A stretch of 64,000 nucleotides of DNA from Paenibacillus radicibacter (GTDB taxonomy: Bacteria > Bacillota > Bacilli > Paenibacillales > NBRC-103111), in NCBI RefSeq assembly GCF_024721995.1, contig NZ_JANQBC010000010.1, forward strand, positions 186,001-250,000. Reading direction: 5' to 3'. Below the pieces are notes generated by a model. It had not been told where the DNA came from. It saw only the letters and a list, made by a program, of their open reading frames with translations, and made no database searches. Below are positions 56,400 to 64,000 of this stretch, piece by piece. Position 1 is the stretch's first letter, and every line of letters starts with the position of its first letter. Both the position numbers and the translations under genes were made by a program.

Positions 56400-56690
56400 C
56401 TATGTGGAGGCAGTTCGTCAATAAACATAAGTTGATCGTACCGTACCTTTCAAGAAGAAAACGGATGGTTGAAGCAGCATTTGTCCCCAGTGCTAAACAC
56501 GACTGTTCCATTGCGGACGACGTCTATAGTCGAGGGGGAGTACATTTTGAGAAGGGATTCGTTTTGGTGTTTACCACATGTCTCTCATAGCCAAGGCGCG
56601 TATCTAACTCAGCGAACAGCATCTCTTGGGCAGTTTCGGCAAAGAGGGCTTTCAAGGCAATTTACACATCCGGATCCTTCAGCCAATATG
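56400..56690 (-). mobile_element. IS256-family transposase remnant
   Basis: Read on the minus strand, one frame gives 'ALKALFAETAQEMLFAELDT' and then 'RLGYERHV', a clear match to the N-terminal region of IS256-type transposases ('AELDxHLGYEKH'). Another frame continues with 'RNGTV' and a later 'RYDQLMFIDE', so frameshifts and stops interrupt it. The catalytic part is absent. No terminal inverted repeats were found. It marks past transposition beside the AT-rich island. Confidence 0.7.
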
Positions 56691-56825
56691 TTCTCCTAAG
56701 CTTTCTATTATTTACTTCTTAGTAGGTTTAGAGTTTACAAAAACTATTTAATAGACTCTTTGTTTGCTGTAGTACGGCCGGATATACAAATTACTCAAAT
56801 ACATCTTATAATGTCCCACACAAAA

Positions 56826-56860
56826 TAAACCTCCCCTTCAAGAATGGGAGGTTATTTTTA
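56826..56860. terminator. intrinsic terminator at the end of the MFS pseudogene
   Basis: Stem AACCTCCC / GGGAGGTT (56828-56835, 56846-56853) with T-rich tracts on both strands. On the minus strand it follows the decayed transporter frame. Confidence 0.7.
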
Positions 56861-56864
56861 TCCA

Positions 56865-57490
56865 ACATTAAGATCTTAGTTTTAAAACCATTTTTTATTA
56901 CCTCGATCTCTTCTGGAGTAGAAATGAGGATCTTAAGCAAGAATGAAACAGCGCACAGCATTGCATTGACCATGAATATTACATGGAAGCAAGTTGAATT
57001 AGATAACTAGAAATGATTCCGCTAGAGATCTTAACATAAACTATTGATAGATGATACCATAGCTCTTGTTTGGCTACTAAGTTCCAAGCAAATCCGCGAT
57101 GATTACGATGAAAATATTGATGTTGACACCGAAACAGAAGGCGATAACAGTAAACATGATCGGTATTCAGTATTTTTTAGTATAGTTACGTTGTACTGCT
57201 TACTTGTTATCTGCACTCGTCACTGGATCGACCACCACAGCGTTACGAATGAGGAGTGAGCCTGCCACAATCATGACCAAGATGATGATACCCAATACAT
57301 GAATGCTTGTGATACGTCGATTGATTGAATAAATTTGCATAAATATCGGATATAAGCATTGTGTGATTCCGGAACTGTATAATAAGATTCGATTGCGATG
57401 AAATGTAAGATGATCCATATGCAAAAAGCGTTGAGAACGCAAGTGCAAAGCTAGTAATCGAGAATGTGATTGCTACTCAACATAAGAGCC
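56865..57490 (-). pseudogene. decayed MFS transporter gene (OFA-like)
   Basis: Minus-strand frames show transporter pieces in order: 'ITSFALAFSTLFAYGSS', 'VLGIIILVMIVAGSLLIRN', 'CFGVNINIFIVIIADLLGT' followed by two stop codons, 'PNKSYGIIYQ', and a last helix with tail 'VNAMLCAVSFLLKILIS', 'TPEEIEVIKNG'. These resemble oxalate/formate-type MFS proteins (compare the ADLFGxKN..NYG motif) but segments in between are deleted and several stops occur. The start is lost. The gap to 57654 holds nothing else I can recognise. Confidence 0.7.
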
Positions 57491-57654
57491 TCTACAGCTA
57501 TACCTACATAATTCACCTCAATAAGCAAAAGCCCCTAACAATCGAAAAACTAGCTTTTTTCCTGCTATAAACGTACACTTAGACATTACGTAGAATGAGT
57601 CAGTCATTGAGTTAATCATTATACATGGACTGAAAAATAGAACGGAGTGGTGAA

Positions 57655-57891
57655 TTGAGTAAAGGTCGAGTATGGAACAAAGGGAAACGTAATGGTGGAG
57701 CCGGACCTCCTGCAGATAAAGTGAGTCATGTGAAGAAGAAGGTTGGTGCAGGTCTTAGACAAGAAGGCGTGCAAGTAGCTGTAGATAAAACGGCGACAAT
57801 CGACAGTCCGCTTAACCGTGTGGGTAAAATGAATCGTACCAATTGGGTTGAGCGTCCAAAAAGAGTCAAGCGCGATCAACCCGTTAAATAG
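57655..57891 (+). CDS. small basic protein of unknown function
   Basis: 78 residues, rich in Lys, Arg and Gly ('MSKGRVWNKGKRNGGAG'), without hydrophobic segments. Probably nucleic-acid binding or disordered. The start is TTG with AACGGAG upstream. A clear terminator follows, supporting a real monocistronic gene. I do not recognise a named family. Confidence 0.6.
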   Translation: MSKGRVWNKGKRNGGAGPPADKVSHVKKKVGAGLRQEGVQVAVDKTATIDSPLNRVGKMNRTNWVERPKRVKRDQPVK

Positions 57892-57912
57892 ATTGTTGCA
57901 ATAACAAATTAA

Positions 57913-57951
57913 AAAGGCTTTATCCTAAGGCATGCCTTGGATAAAGCCTTT
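57913..57951. terminator. terminator between the small basic gene and the ABC-F gene
   Basis: A 13-bp stem AAAGGCTTTATCC / GGATAAAGCCTTT (57913-57925, 57939-57951) with an inner AAGG/CCTT stem, between convergent genes. Confidence 0.85.
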
Positions 57952-57980
57952 GTTTGAATGTAGAAGACAATTATATGCCC

Positions 57981-59516
57981 CTACCGCCAATCTTGTACCG
58001 ACCAGACATCCGTCACCCAGTCCTCATAGAACGACGGCTCGTGAGACACGAGCAAAATCGTCCCCTTATAGTCTCGCAATGCTAGCCGTAATGCCTGTTT
58101 CGCGCGAACATCAAGATGGTTCGTTGGTTCATCCAGCACTAATAGGTTACTCTCTGTAAGCATAAGCTCAGCGAGCCGGACTTTAGCTTGTTCACCACCG
58201 CTTAGCGAATGAATGGGTTTGCGAATGTGTTCAGAAGTTAAACCGGACATGGCGAGCGTTTGTCTGATGTCCTTCTGTGTTAAGTCAGGTCGCAGCGCCC
58301 AAACTTTATTCAGCGGCGTTTCACTCGAACCGACATCTTCCTGCTGATAATAGGCGACCTTTACATATTCCCGCGTTGTTAATATCCCACTTAAAGGTTT
58401 CAGGTTATTTAATAATGTCTTGATAAGCGTCGATTTACCAGAACCATTCTCACCAACAATAGCGATTTTATCGCCTCTTTTGACAGTAAGGGTAAGGGGC
58501 TTGAATAGAGGCTTATTATACCCAACCTTCAAATGCTTCGCCTCGAACACGATTGCACCGGCGTTGTTACCTTGGGCGTTAAACTTAAAGCGCGGCTGAG
58601 GGGTGTCCATGCGCTTATCTACTCTGACTATTTTATCCAGCGCCTTCTGTCGGCTTTTGGCTTGCTTGGCTTTACGTATGCGATTGATGTCTATAAATGC
58701 CTCAAGCTTTGCAATTTCCTTGTTTTGTTTCGTATAGGTTGCTTGCAATTGCTCTTGACTGAGTGCGTATTCCTTCTTAAATTGCGCATAGTTGCCGACA
58801 TAGCGTCTGATTGTGTGATGTGCAAGATGGAAGGTAACAGTTAGGATGTCATTTAGAAAATGCTCGTCATGCGAGACGATAAGATAGGCATGAGGATACT
58901 TGAGAAGGTAACCTGTCAGCCAGTCGATATGCACAGTGTCCAAATAGTTCGTTGGCTCATCTAGTAGAAGAACATGTGGCTCTTCTAACAGTAGCTTAGC
59001 AAGAAGAAGCTTGGTCTTCTGGCCGCCGCTTAGTGTACTCACATCCGTCGCAAGTCCCATCTCCATCATACCTAGACCTCGTACCACGTCTTCGATTTTG
59101 GCTTGAATTTGGTAAAAGTCTGAATGATCGAGAATAGCTTGAAGCTCCCCGTATTTCTGTAATAGGGTATCTAAATCATCTCCGGCAGTGGCCATCTTGT
59201 CTGCTATCTGGTGCATCAGTTGTTCCTTGTCATATAGATCTTGAAAAGCTCGCTGTAAATACTGCATGACGGTTATCCCCGCTTGCAGCTTCATATGCTG
59301 TTCAAGAAAGCCTACTTGAACGTTCGATGCCCATTCGATCTTTCCTTGGTCAGGGAGCAGATTTCCTGCAAGCAGACGGAACAAGGTGGATTTACCTGCG
59401 CCGTTGGCACCGACGAGACCAGCATGTTCCCCTTTTAATAAACGAAAATTTATATCTTGGAACGTTAATTGGTCACCGAACATATGGGTAAGGTTTGTAA
59501 CCGTTAGAATACTCAT
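57981..59516 (-). CDS. ABC-F ATPase (YfmM-like)
   Basis: 511 residues with two ABC cassettes and no membrane segment: Walker A 'GANGAGKST' and 'GENGSGKST', signatures 'LSGGQKTKLLLAKLL' and 'LSGGEQAKVRLAELM', Walker B 'LLLDEPTNYLD' and 'LVLDEPTNHLD'. The cassettes are joined by a basic helical linker as in ABC-F translation factors, which bind the ribosomal E site; some protect against antibiotics. The N-terminus 'MSILTVTNLTHMFGDQ' resembles B. subtilis YfmM. ATG 59516 is chosen for AAGGAGAG upstream. The leader holds a promoter, a 13-codon ORF and a terminator, suggesting ribosome-controlled attenuation and hence a role in antibiotic response. Confidence 0.9.
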   Translation of the reverse strand: MSILTVTNLTHMFGDQLTFQDINFRLLKGEHAGLVGANGAGKSTLFRLLAGNLLPDQGKIEWASNVQVGFLEQHMKLQAGITVMQYLQRAFQDLYDKEQLMHQIADKMATAGDDLDTLLQKYGELQAILDHSDFYQIQAKIEDVVRGLGMMEMGLATDVSTLSGGQKTKLLLAKLLLEEPHVLLLDEPTNYLDTVHIDWLTGYLLKYPHAYLIVSHDEHFLNDILTVTFHLAHHTIRRYVGNYAQFKKEYALSQEQLQATYTKQNKEIAKLEAFIDINRIRKAKQAKSRQKALDKIVRVDKRMDTPQPRFKFNAQGNNAGAIVFEAKHLKVGYNKPLFKPLTLTVKRGDKIAIVGENGSGKSTLIKTLLNNLKPLSGILTTREYVKVAYYQQEDVGSSETPLNKVWALRPDLTQKDIRQTLAMSGLTSEHIRKPIHSLSGGEQAKVRLAELMLTESNLLVLDEPTNHLDVRAKQALRLALRDYKGTILLVSHEPSFYEDWVTDVWSVQDWR

Positions 59517-59601
59517 AGTTTGATTCTCTCCTTGTGATTTGATGGTGTGAGTAGAAGCCATCAGAGAGAACAGCTAAATGAAGTTATATCCAATTGTATA
59601 T

Positions 59602-59635
59602 AAAAAGCAGGTAAGGCGAATACACCTTACCTGCT
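59602..59635 (-). terminator. leader (attenuator) terminator of the ABC-F gene
   Basis: On the minus strand, AGCAGGTAAGG pairs perfectly with CCTTACCTGCT (59625-59635, 59606-59616) and is followed by five T. It lies between promoter and gene. An upstream CTGCT (about 59645) can pair with AGCAG of the left arm, giving an alternative antiterminator-like hairpin. Confidence 0.8.
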
Positions 59636-59716
59636 ACGTATAAGCAGAGTAGATAAGGATTTGGAATCATATCGACTGTTCTCAAGATTGCTTCAAAAAG
59701 GGCAGACTTCTCCCGT

Positions 59717-59758
59717 TTATTGCAAATCTCTTCTAAGAACAGTTGATAATATTTCCAT
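59717..59758 (-). CDS. 13-residue leader peptide ORF
   Basis: ATG with strong ribosome site (GAGGTGG and GGAAAGG) encodes MEILSTVLRRDLQ and ends 80 nt before the leader terminator. It sits 40 nt downstream of a near-consensus promoter. ACTGTTCT inside the ORF is complementary to AGAACAGT downstream (about 59674-59681), so a ribosome on the ORF would alter folding. This is the arrangement of antibiotic-responsive attenuators. Confidence 0.7.
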   Translation of the reverse strand: MEILSTVLRRDLQ

Positions 59759-59799
59759 TACCTTTCCACCTCTTCATTGTTAGTTAAATTACCCTTCAA

Positions 59800-59828
59800 A
59801 TTATATGAGATTACCCATTATTCGTCAA
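59800..59828 (-). promoter_or_regulatory. SigA-type promoter of the ABC-F transcript
   Basis: On the minus strand: TTGACG (59823-59828), 17-bp spacer, TATAAT (59800-59805). Confidence 0.8.
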
Positions 59829-59852
59829 TTGGTGACTCGCCCGGTGTTCACC

Positions 59853-60527
59853 TCACTTCTTCTTCCTCGCATTCGTCTTATCGATATAAGCAATCGCATC
59901 TGGAGTTTTGCAAGAGGTGTCCCCATGATCAATATGAACTTGTCCAATTGTGCGTGCTGCTTCTTTGGCTACCGTCTCCAGATGTTCATTTCGTACGCCA
60001 ATTGCGATTAATGCGGTATTCATCGCTTCACGTGTACGATTTTTACGTTGATGGATGGAATCACGGATTATCATAAGAAACTTCTCGAATACCTCATCCT
60101 CAATCTGTTGTTTGCTAAGTGCAAGACAGGCGAGTGTTTGCCAGCCTGCACGTCCGATCCACTCATCTTCGGAAGTCGTCCATTTCTCTACTTTTGACAT
60201 CGCAAATAGAGTCCGTGAAACAACATGTTTCGCAAATTCATCAATCAGACAGTAATACTGAGTGTCGCGAATCCAATGGTCTAACTGCTCAGAGGTAATC
60301 AACTTCGGGTCTGCAATCATAGCAGCAAGGATGCATGCATCAACGTTACCCGTTGCCCACAATTCTTCAGCTAATGGTTGATTGACCTTAATCGATTTTT
60401 TAAGTTTATTTAAATTGGCGAAGCTCACACCGTACAGGTTTTTTCCAGCACCGTGCCTGGTGAATGTCTTGCGATTCTGCTCGGTTCCCATGCTTTCCAA
60501 GTTGGATAGTGCGGTTTGCAAGTCCAT
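59853..60527 (-). CDS. AlkD-like DNA alkylation repair protein
   Basis: 224 residues of all-helical HEAT-like repeats, as in AlkC/AlkD glycosylases that remove N3- and N7-alkylated bases. Typical parts are 'NLNKLKKSIKVNQPLAEELW' and 'DACILAAMIADPKLIT'; Trp/Arg-rich helices line the DNA cleft in this family. Catalytic residues cannot be checked without alignment. ATG 60527 is preferred because GGAGGTG lies upstream; the frame is open to 60542. Monocistronic. Confidence 0.82.
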   Translation of the reverse strand: MDLQTALSNLESMGTEQNRKTFTRHGAGKNLYGVSFANLNKLKKSIKVNQPLAEELWATGNVDACILAAMIADPKLITSEQLDHWIRDTQYYCLIDEFAKHVVSRTLFAMSKVEKWTTSEDEWIGRAGWQTLACLALSKQQIEDEVFEKFLMIIRDSIHQRKNRTREAMNTALIAIGVRNEHLETVAKEAARTIGQVHIDHGDTSCKTPDAIAYIDKTNARKKK

Positions 60528-60692
60528 GATGAACACCTCCATATTCGTATTCTTCCATTCTTGTAGATTATTGTATCGAAAACGTGGAATGAATACAAAG
60601 ACCTGTCCGCATGTTTTTGTATGTTCCGAGTGAAGTTTGGTAAGATGGTGACAACAATAGAAGTTTACTTAAGCAAAGGATGTAGATGAGTT

Positions 60693-61391
60693 ATGTTACT
60701 TGAAGTAATTGGGACGACATTGTCCGAAGTAAAACAAATTGCAGCTAGCGGTGCAGATCGCATTGAACTAATTACAGGAATTGCAGAGGGTGGGCTTACA
60801 CCTAGCATCGCATTAATTGAAGAAGCAGCGCATGCTGTATCGATTCCGATTCAAGTGATGGTGCGACCGCACAGTCGATCGTTCTGTTATGATGCTGATG
60901 ATTTGCGTGTGATGGAGCGGGATATTGAGGCTATTCGCAAGGTAGGTCGATCTGGAGTAGGTGTTGTACTTGGAACATTAACGACTAATGGGCAAATCGA
61001 TCACTACGCACTAGAGCGACTTTTGAGCGCAGCTGGAGACATCGGTGTAACATTCCACCGTGCTTTCGATGAAATCGAAGATCAAGAATCCGCATATGAT
61101 CAATTATCGAAATATCCGCAGATTTATCGCATTCTTACATCGGGGGGGCAGGCAAATGTACGGCATGCTGTACCACGGATGAAACGTCTCGTTAAACTTA
61201 GTCGTGACTCTCATGTGCGTATATTAGCGGGTAGTGGATTAAACATCGATTCTTTGCAGACTTTTATACAAGAGACGGGTGTGCAGGAAGTCCATTTCGG
61301 ATCAGGAGTTCGTGGTGCAAAAGGATCGCTTGATGAGATTGACAGCATGAAAATTCAGACTGTTAAAGCGCATCTAGCACAAATACAATAA
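60693..61391 (+). CDS. cutC: CutC family protein (copper homeostasis)
   Basis: 232 residues forming a TIM-like barrel: 'LEVIGTTLSEVKQIAASGAD', 'ELITGIAEGGLTPS', 'IQVMVRPHSRSFCY', 'VTFHRAFDEIED', 'LTSGGQANV' and 'ILAGSGLN' are conserved in CutC. The copper-binding role comes from E. coli and human work and is not settled for Gram-positive members. AAAGGATG precedes the ATG. The next gene starts 40 nt downstream and may be co-transcribed. Confidence 0.9.
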   Translation: MLLEVIGTTLSEVKQIAASGADRIELITGIAEGGLTPSIALIEEAAHAVSIPIQVMVRPHSRSFCYDADDLRVMERDIEAIRKVGRSGVGVVLGTLTTNGQIDHYALERLLSAAGDIGVTFHRAFDEIEDQESAYDQLSKYPQIYRILTSGGQANVRHAVPRMKRLVKLSRDSHVRILAGSGLNIDSLQTFIQETGVQEVHFGSGVRGAKGSLDEIDSMKIQTVKAHLAQIQ

Positions 61392-61431
61392 GGCTATTAC
61401 AAGAGAATATAGGACTGGGAGAGGTAATAGC

Positions 61432-63264
61432 ATGAGGGAATTAGCACGAGGAGGTTTAAGTGACCGTATCGGTTATTCGAAAAAGGCTACACTGAAGGAA
61501 GTGTCACTACGAAGAATATGGACGTTATTTCGATCGTATAGCAGAATGTTGTATTTTATCTTGTTCTTAGCGTTAACAGCCGCGGTAATGGGTTTAGTAC
61601 CACCCCTTATCATGCAACGAATAATAGATGAAGCGATTCCAAATAAGAATATGACAGAGTTGTTCTGGTATGCGCTGCTTATGGTCAGCATTCCGGTTAT
61701 TAGCGGGATGCTGGGTGTGTGGCAGAATCACTTGAATACGAAAGTCGCTCAAGGGGTCATGCGAGACTTACGTCAGGGATTGTTTCGCAATTTGCAGCAG
61801 CAGTCGATGAGCTTTTTTACAGGAGCAAGATCAGGTGAAGTCGTGCAGCGAGTAACCGATGATGTTCAGGCTGTGCAGAATGTCGTGACGAGCGTAGTCG
61901 TATCGTCTATCACACAAATTGTTATCGTCTTCACTACGATTGGCATCTTGTTCTGGATGGATTGGCGGCTTGCGATTCTCTCGGTCATCGTTCTTCCCTT
62001 ATTTATGATTCCGGTTCGCAAAGTTTCCGCGATGCGCAAGCAACTTCGTAATGAAACACAGAAGGTGCGTGGAGACATGTCCTCTATGCTGGGGGAAATA
62101 TTCGGTATCTCAGGTGCGATGCTGACACGCATTTTTGGTAGAGAGAAGAGCCAAGAGCAAAGCTTTGAGCAAATGAACACGAAAGTGATGGACATGGAGC
62201 TAAAGCTTAATCTGATGGGACGTTGGTTTATGATGTTCCTTGGCGTCCTCGGTCCACTTGGTACAGCGATCATTTATATTTACGGTGGCTATGCAGTGAT
62301 TCACGATATGATGTCAATTGGTGCAATTGTCGCTTTTACAGCTTATTTAACAAGATTATATCAACCATTCGGTACACTCCTTAATTTACATGTGGAAGTG
62401 GCGACATCACTTGGCGTTTTCAAACGGATATTCGAATATTTAGATATGTCCCCAGAAGTAACAGAGAAGCCACATGCAGCTGTGATGCAGTCTACCCGAG
62501 GAGATGTCACTTATGAGCATGTAAGTTTTGCTTACCAGCAGGATGCCGATGTGTTGCAGGATATTTCATTTGCAGCTAAAGCCGGTGAGATGGTTGCTTT
62601 AGTAGGACCAAGTGGTGCTGGTAAATCGACGCTCATTAGCATGATTGGTCGCTTGTATGATCCAACAGAAGGAACCATTACGATCGACGGACAGAAGATT
62701 ACCGATGTGACACTGGAGTCTTTGCGTGAGCAGATGGCTTATGTTACACAGGAATCGTTTCTATTTCATGCGACTCTTCGGGATAATTTGCGATTTGCAA
62801 AAGAAGATGCAACGGATGCCGAGATGGAAGAAGCATGTCGCAAGGCGTACATTTACGACTTTGTTCAAGGGCTGTCTAGTGGCCTTAATACCATGGTTGG
62901 GGAGCGGGGACATCGTCTATCTGGTGGGGAACGTCAGCGGATTGCGATTGCAAGAGCGATTCTGAAAAATCCACGTATTCTAATCTTAGACGAGGCAACA
63001 TCCCATCTAGATTCGGAATCGGAGTCCTATGTACAGGCTGCATTACAGGACTTAATGAAAGATCGCACAACGCTAGTAATCGCTCATCGCCTATCGACGG
63101 TGTTAGCAGCTGATCAAATACTAGTTGTGGAAGACGGACGAATTGTTGAGCGGGGCACGCATGAACAGTTGTTAGAGCAAGATGGACTATATACGAGGTT
63201 ATACAACAAGCAAGGGGGCAAGACATGGGAAGAACCGCATGGATTGTGGGAGGTACAGGAGTAG
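61432..63264 (+). CDS. ABC exporter, fused permease and ATPase
   Basis: 610 residues. An ABC_membrane domain with six segments (about 35-320) is followed by an ATPase with Walker A 'GPSGAGKST', Q-loop 'YVTQESFLF', signature 'LSGGERQRIAIARAIL', Walker B 'ILILDEATSHLD' and 'VIAHRLSTV'. This is a half-transporter of the MsbA/LmrA type that dimerises. Substrate unknown; drugs or lipids are typical. GGGAGAGG precedes the ATG. It overlaps the next gene by 40 nt. Confidence 0.92.
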   Translation: MRELARGGLSDRIGYSKKATLKEVSLRRIWTLFRSYSRMLYFILFLALTAAVMGLVPPLIMQRIIDEAIPNKNMTELFWYALLMVSIPVISGMLGVWQNHLNTKVAQGVMRDLRQGLFRNLQQQSMSFFTGARSGEVVQRVTDDVQAVQNVVTSVVVSSITQIVIVFTTIGILFWMDWRLAILSVIVLPLFMIPVRKVSAMRKQLRNETQKVRGDMSSMLGEIFGISGAMLTRIFGREKSQEQSFEQMNTKVMDMELKLNLMGRWFMMFLGVLGPLGTAIIYIYGGYAVIHDMMSIGAIVAFTAYLTRLYQPFGTLLNLHVEVATSLGVFKRIFEYLDMSPEVTEKPHAAVMQSTRGDVTYEHVSFAYQQDADVLQDISFAAKAGEMVALVGPSGAGKSTLISMIGRLYDPTEGTITIDGQKITDVTLESLREQMAYVTQESFLFHATLRDNLRFAKEDATDAEMEEACRKAYIYDFVQGLSSGLNTMVGERGHRLSGGERQRIAIARAILKNPRILILDEATSHLDSESESYVQAALQDLMKDRTTLVIAHRLSTVLAADQILVVEDGRIVERGTHEQLLEQDGLYTRLYNKQGGKTWEEPHGLWEVQE

Positions 63265-63887
63265 TCGGAACTGAGCTAGTGAAACAGGCACTTGAAAGTA
63301 AGGCTTATTCTCGCGTGGTCATGCTTGTGCGTAAACCGATATCTCTTACTCATCCGAAGTTGGAGCAGCGAGAGGTCGAGTTTAACAAACTCGCGGACTA
63401 TGAATTCATGATGAACGGCGATGACGTCTTCTGCTGCTTAGGAACAACGATTAAGAAGGCGGGTTCACAGCAAGCTTTTCGACTAGTCGATTATGATTAT
63501 CCCGTGCAGCTCGCACAAATTGCTAAAAAGCAAGGTGCACAGCGTTTTCTAATCATTACGGCAATGGGGGCTAATGCGAGATCAATAATTTTCTATTCTC
63601 GGGTAAAAGGAGAGCTAGAGCAGCAGTTGCAAGCACTAGGCTTGCCTGCACTCCATATTTTCCGTCCTTCCTTGATAACGGGTAATCGACAAGATCGTCG
63701 TAGTGGTGAAGCCTTCGCAGTTATACTTATGAAGGTGTTAAATCCTCTACTTGTAGGTCCTATGCGCAAATATCGGAGCATTGATGCTGCTGTCATCGCT
63801 AGTGCAATGCTGCATGCGACAGATCAGCAAACGGAAGGGAGTTCCATCTATAACTCCGATCAAATTGCTGATCTAGGTAAAATTTAA
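63225..63887 (+). CDS. NAD(P)H-binding oxidoreductase (atypical SDR)
   Basis: 220 residues with an N-terminal Rossmann loop 'AWIVGGTGVVGTELVKQAL' and a pattern of atypical SDR/HTATIP2-like proteins ('DVFCCLGTTIKKAGSQQAF', 'FLIITAMGANA', 'YSRVKGELEQ' with Tyr and Lys). The function of bacterial members is unknown. GGGGG inside the ABC gene is its ribosome site, so translation is coupled. Confidence 0.82.
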   Translation: MGRTAWIVGGTGVVGTELVKQALESKAYSRVVMLVRKPISLTHPKLEQREVEFNKLADYEFMMNGDDVFCCLGTTIKKAGSQQAFRLVDYDYPVQLAQIAKKQGAQRFLIITAMGANARSIIFYSRVKGELEQQLQALGLPALHIFRPSLITGNRQDRRSGEAFAVILMKVLNPLLVGPMRKYRSIDAAVIASAMLHATDQQTEGSSIYNSDQIADLGKI

Positions 63888-63904
63888 TAGGCATCCGGGT
63901 AGTT

Positions 63905-64000
63905 CTACTTCCCCTTGTAAGTCATAAGTTCAGATACCGTTACGAGCTGATAACCTCTATTTTTCAGCTCAGGCAATATTTTTTTCAGAGCTTCAATTGT
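63905..64000 (-). CDS. polysaccharide deacetylase family protein, C-terminal end only
   Basis: The minus-strand frame entering at the right edge encodes 31 residues: 'LPELKNRGYQLVTVSELMTY' followed by 'KGK' and a stop. This is the typical end of NodB-domain polysaccharide deacetylases (peptidoglycan or chitin deacetylases such as PdaA). Catalytic parts lie outside the window. Confidence 0.7.
   Translation of the reverse strand, partial: TIEALKKILPELKNRGYQLVTVSELMTYKGK

Noticed and set aside
56400-56700. Two plus-strand ORFs of 62 and 76 codons
   Set aside because: They overlap the minus-strand IS256 remnant and have no recognisable content.
1-64000. CRISPR array, tRNA or rRNA genes, prophage
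   Set aside because: No regularly spaced repeats, tRNA-like clover leaves, rRNA stretches or phage structural genes were noticed.

Overview
The window looks like a chromosomal segment of a Gram-positive, endospore-forming member of the Bacillales, most likely a Paenibacillus or close relative. The reasons are a gerA-type germination operon, split glycine dehydrogenase subunits, a Bacillus-type DeoR, a DarB/CbpB-type CBS protein, strong AGGAGG-like ribosome binding sites and frequent TTG/GTG starts. No rRNA, tRNA or CRISPR array was seen.

Layout. 0-4.8 kb: end of an effector-binding protein, a MerR regulator with its 19-bp-spacer promoter in front of a MATE exporter, deoR, and an aromatic acid exporter homologue. 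4.8-13 kb: a surface-glycan-like cluster (APS kinase, sulfotransferase, a fused double glycosyltransferase, two small LSm-like proteins, two more glycosyltransferases, a methyltransferase) lying between deoR and its expected target deoC. 13-18.2 kb: deoC, a truncated gerC copy and a complete gerA-gerB-gerC operon. 18.2-32.8 kb: an NhaC antiporter, a DUF2339 membrane protein, a CBS protein, a DnaQ-like exonuclease, a LysM-anchored 5'-nucleotidase, an SDR, gcvPA-gcvPB, a GNAT and an ABC exporter.

32.8-49.8 kb is the main system: two divergent operons encoding a tubulin/FtsZ-like GTPase, two membrane vWA proteins, a zinc-ribbon GTPase with a GAP1-like partner carrying extracytoplasmic Ig-like domains, and several membrane or uncharacterised proteins. 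The gene content matches a predicted membrane-remodelling/GTPase system described from comparative genomics (tubulin-like protein, vWA protein and a distinct GTPase), but several parts here have no assigned function.

49.8-56.3 kb is an AT-rich island with a C5 cytosine DNA methyltransferase diverging from a 1039-aa protein that carries two GHKL ATPase domains and a histidine-kinase-like H-box, followed by a protein with a receiver-like domain split by a long acidic insertion. It looks like a methylation-associated conflict system with two-component-like signalling, and no nuclease was recognised. It is followed by decayed DNA: an IS256-type transposase remnant and a broken MFS transporter gene.

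57.6-64 kb: a small basic protein, an ABC-F ATPase gene with a complete-looking attenuator leader (promoter, 13-codon leader ORF, intrinsic terminator), an AlkD-like glycosylase, cutC, an ABC exporter, an NAD(P)H-binding protein and the end of a polysaccharide deacetylase gene. A structured dispersed repeat of about 130 bp occurs twice in opposite orientations (26.1 and 41.1 kb).
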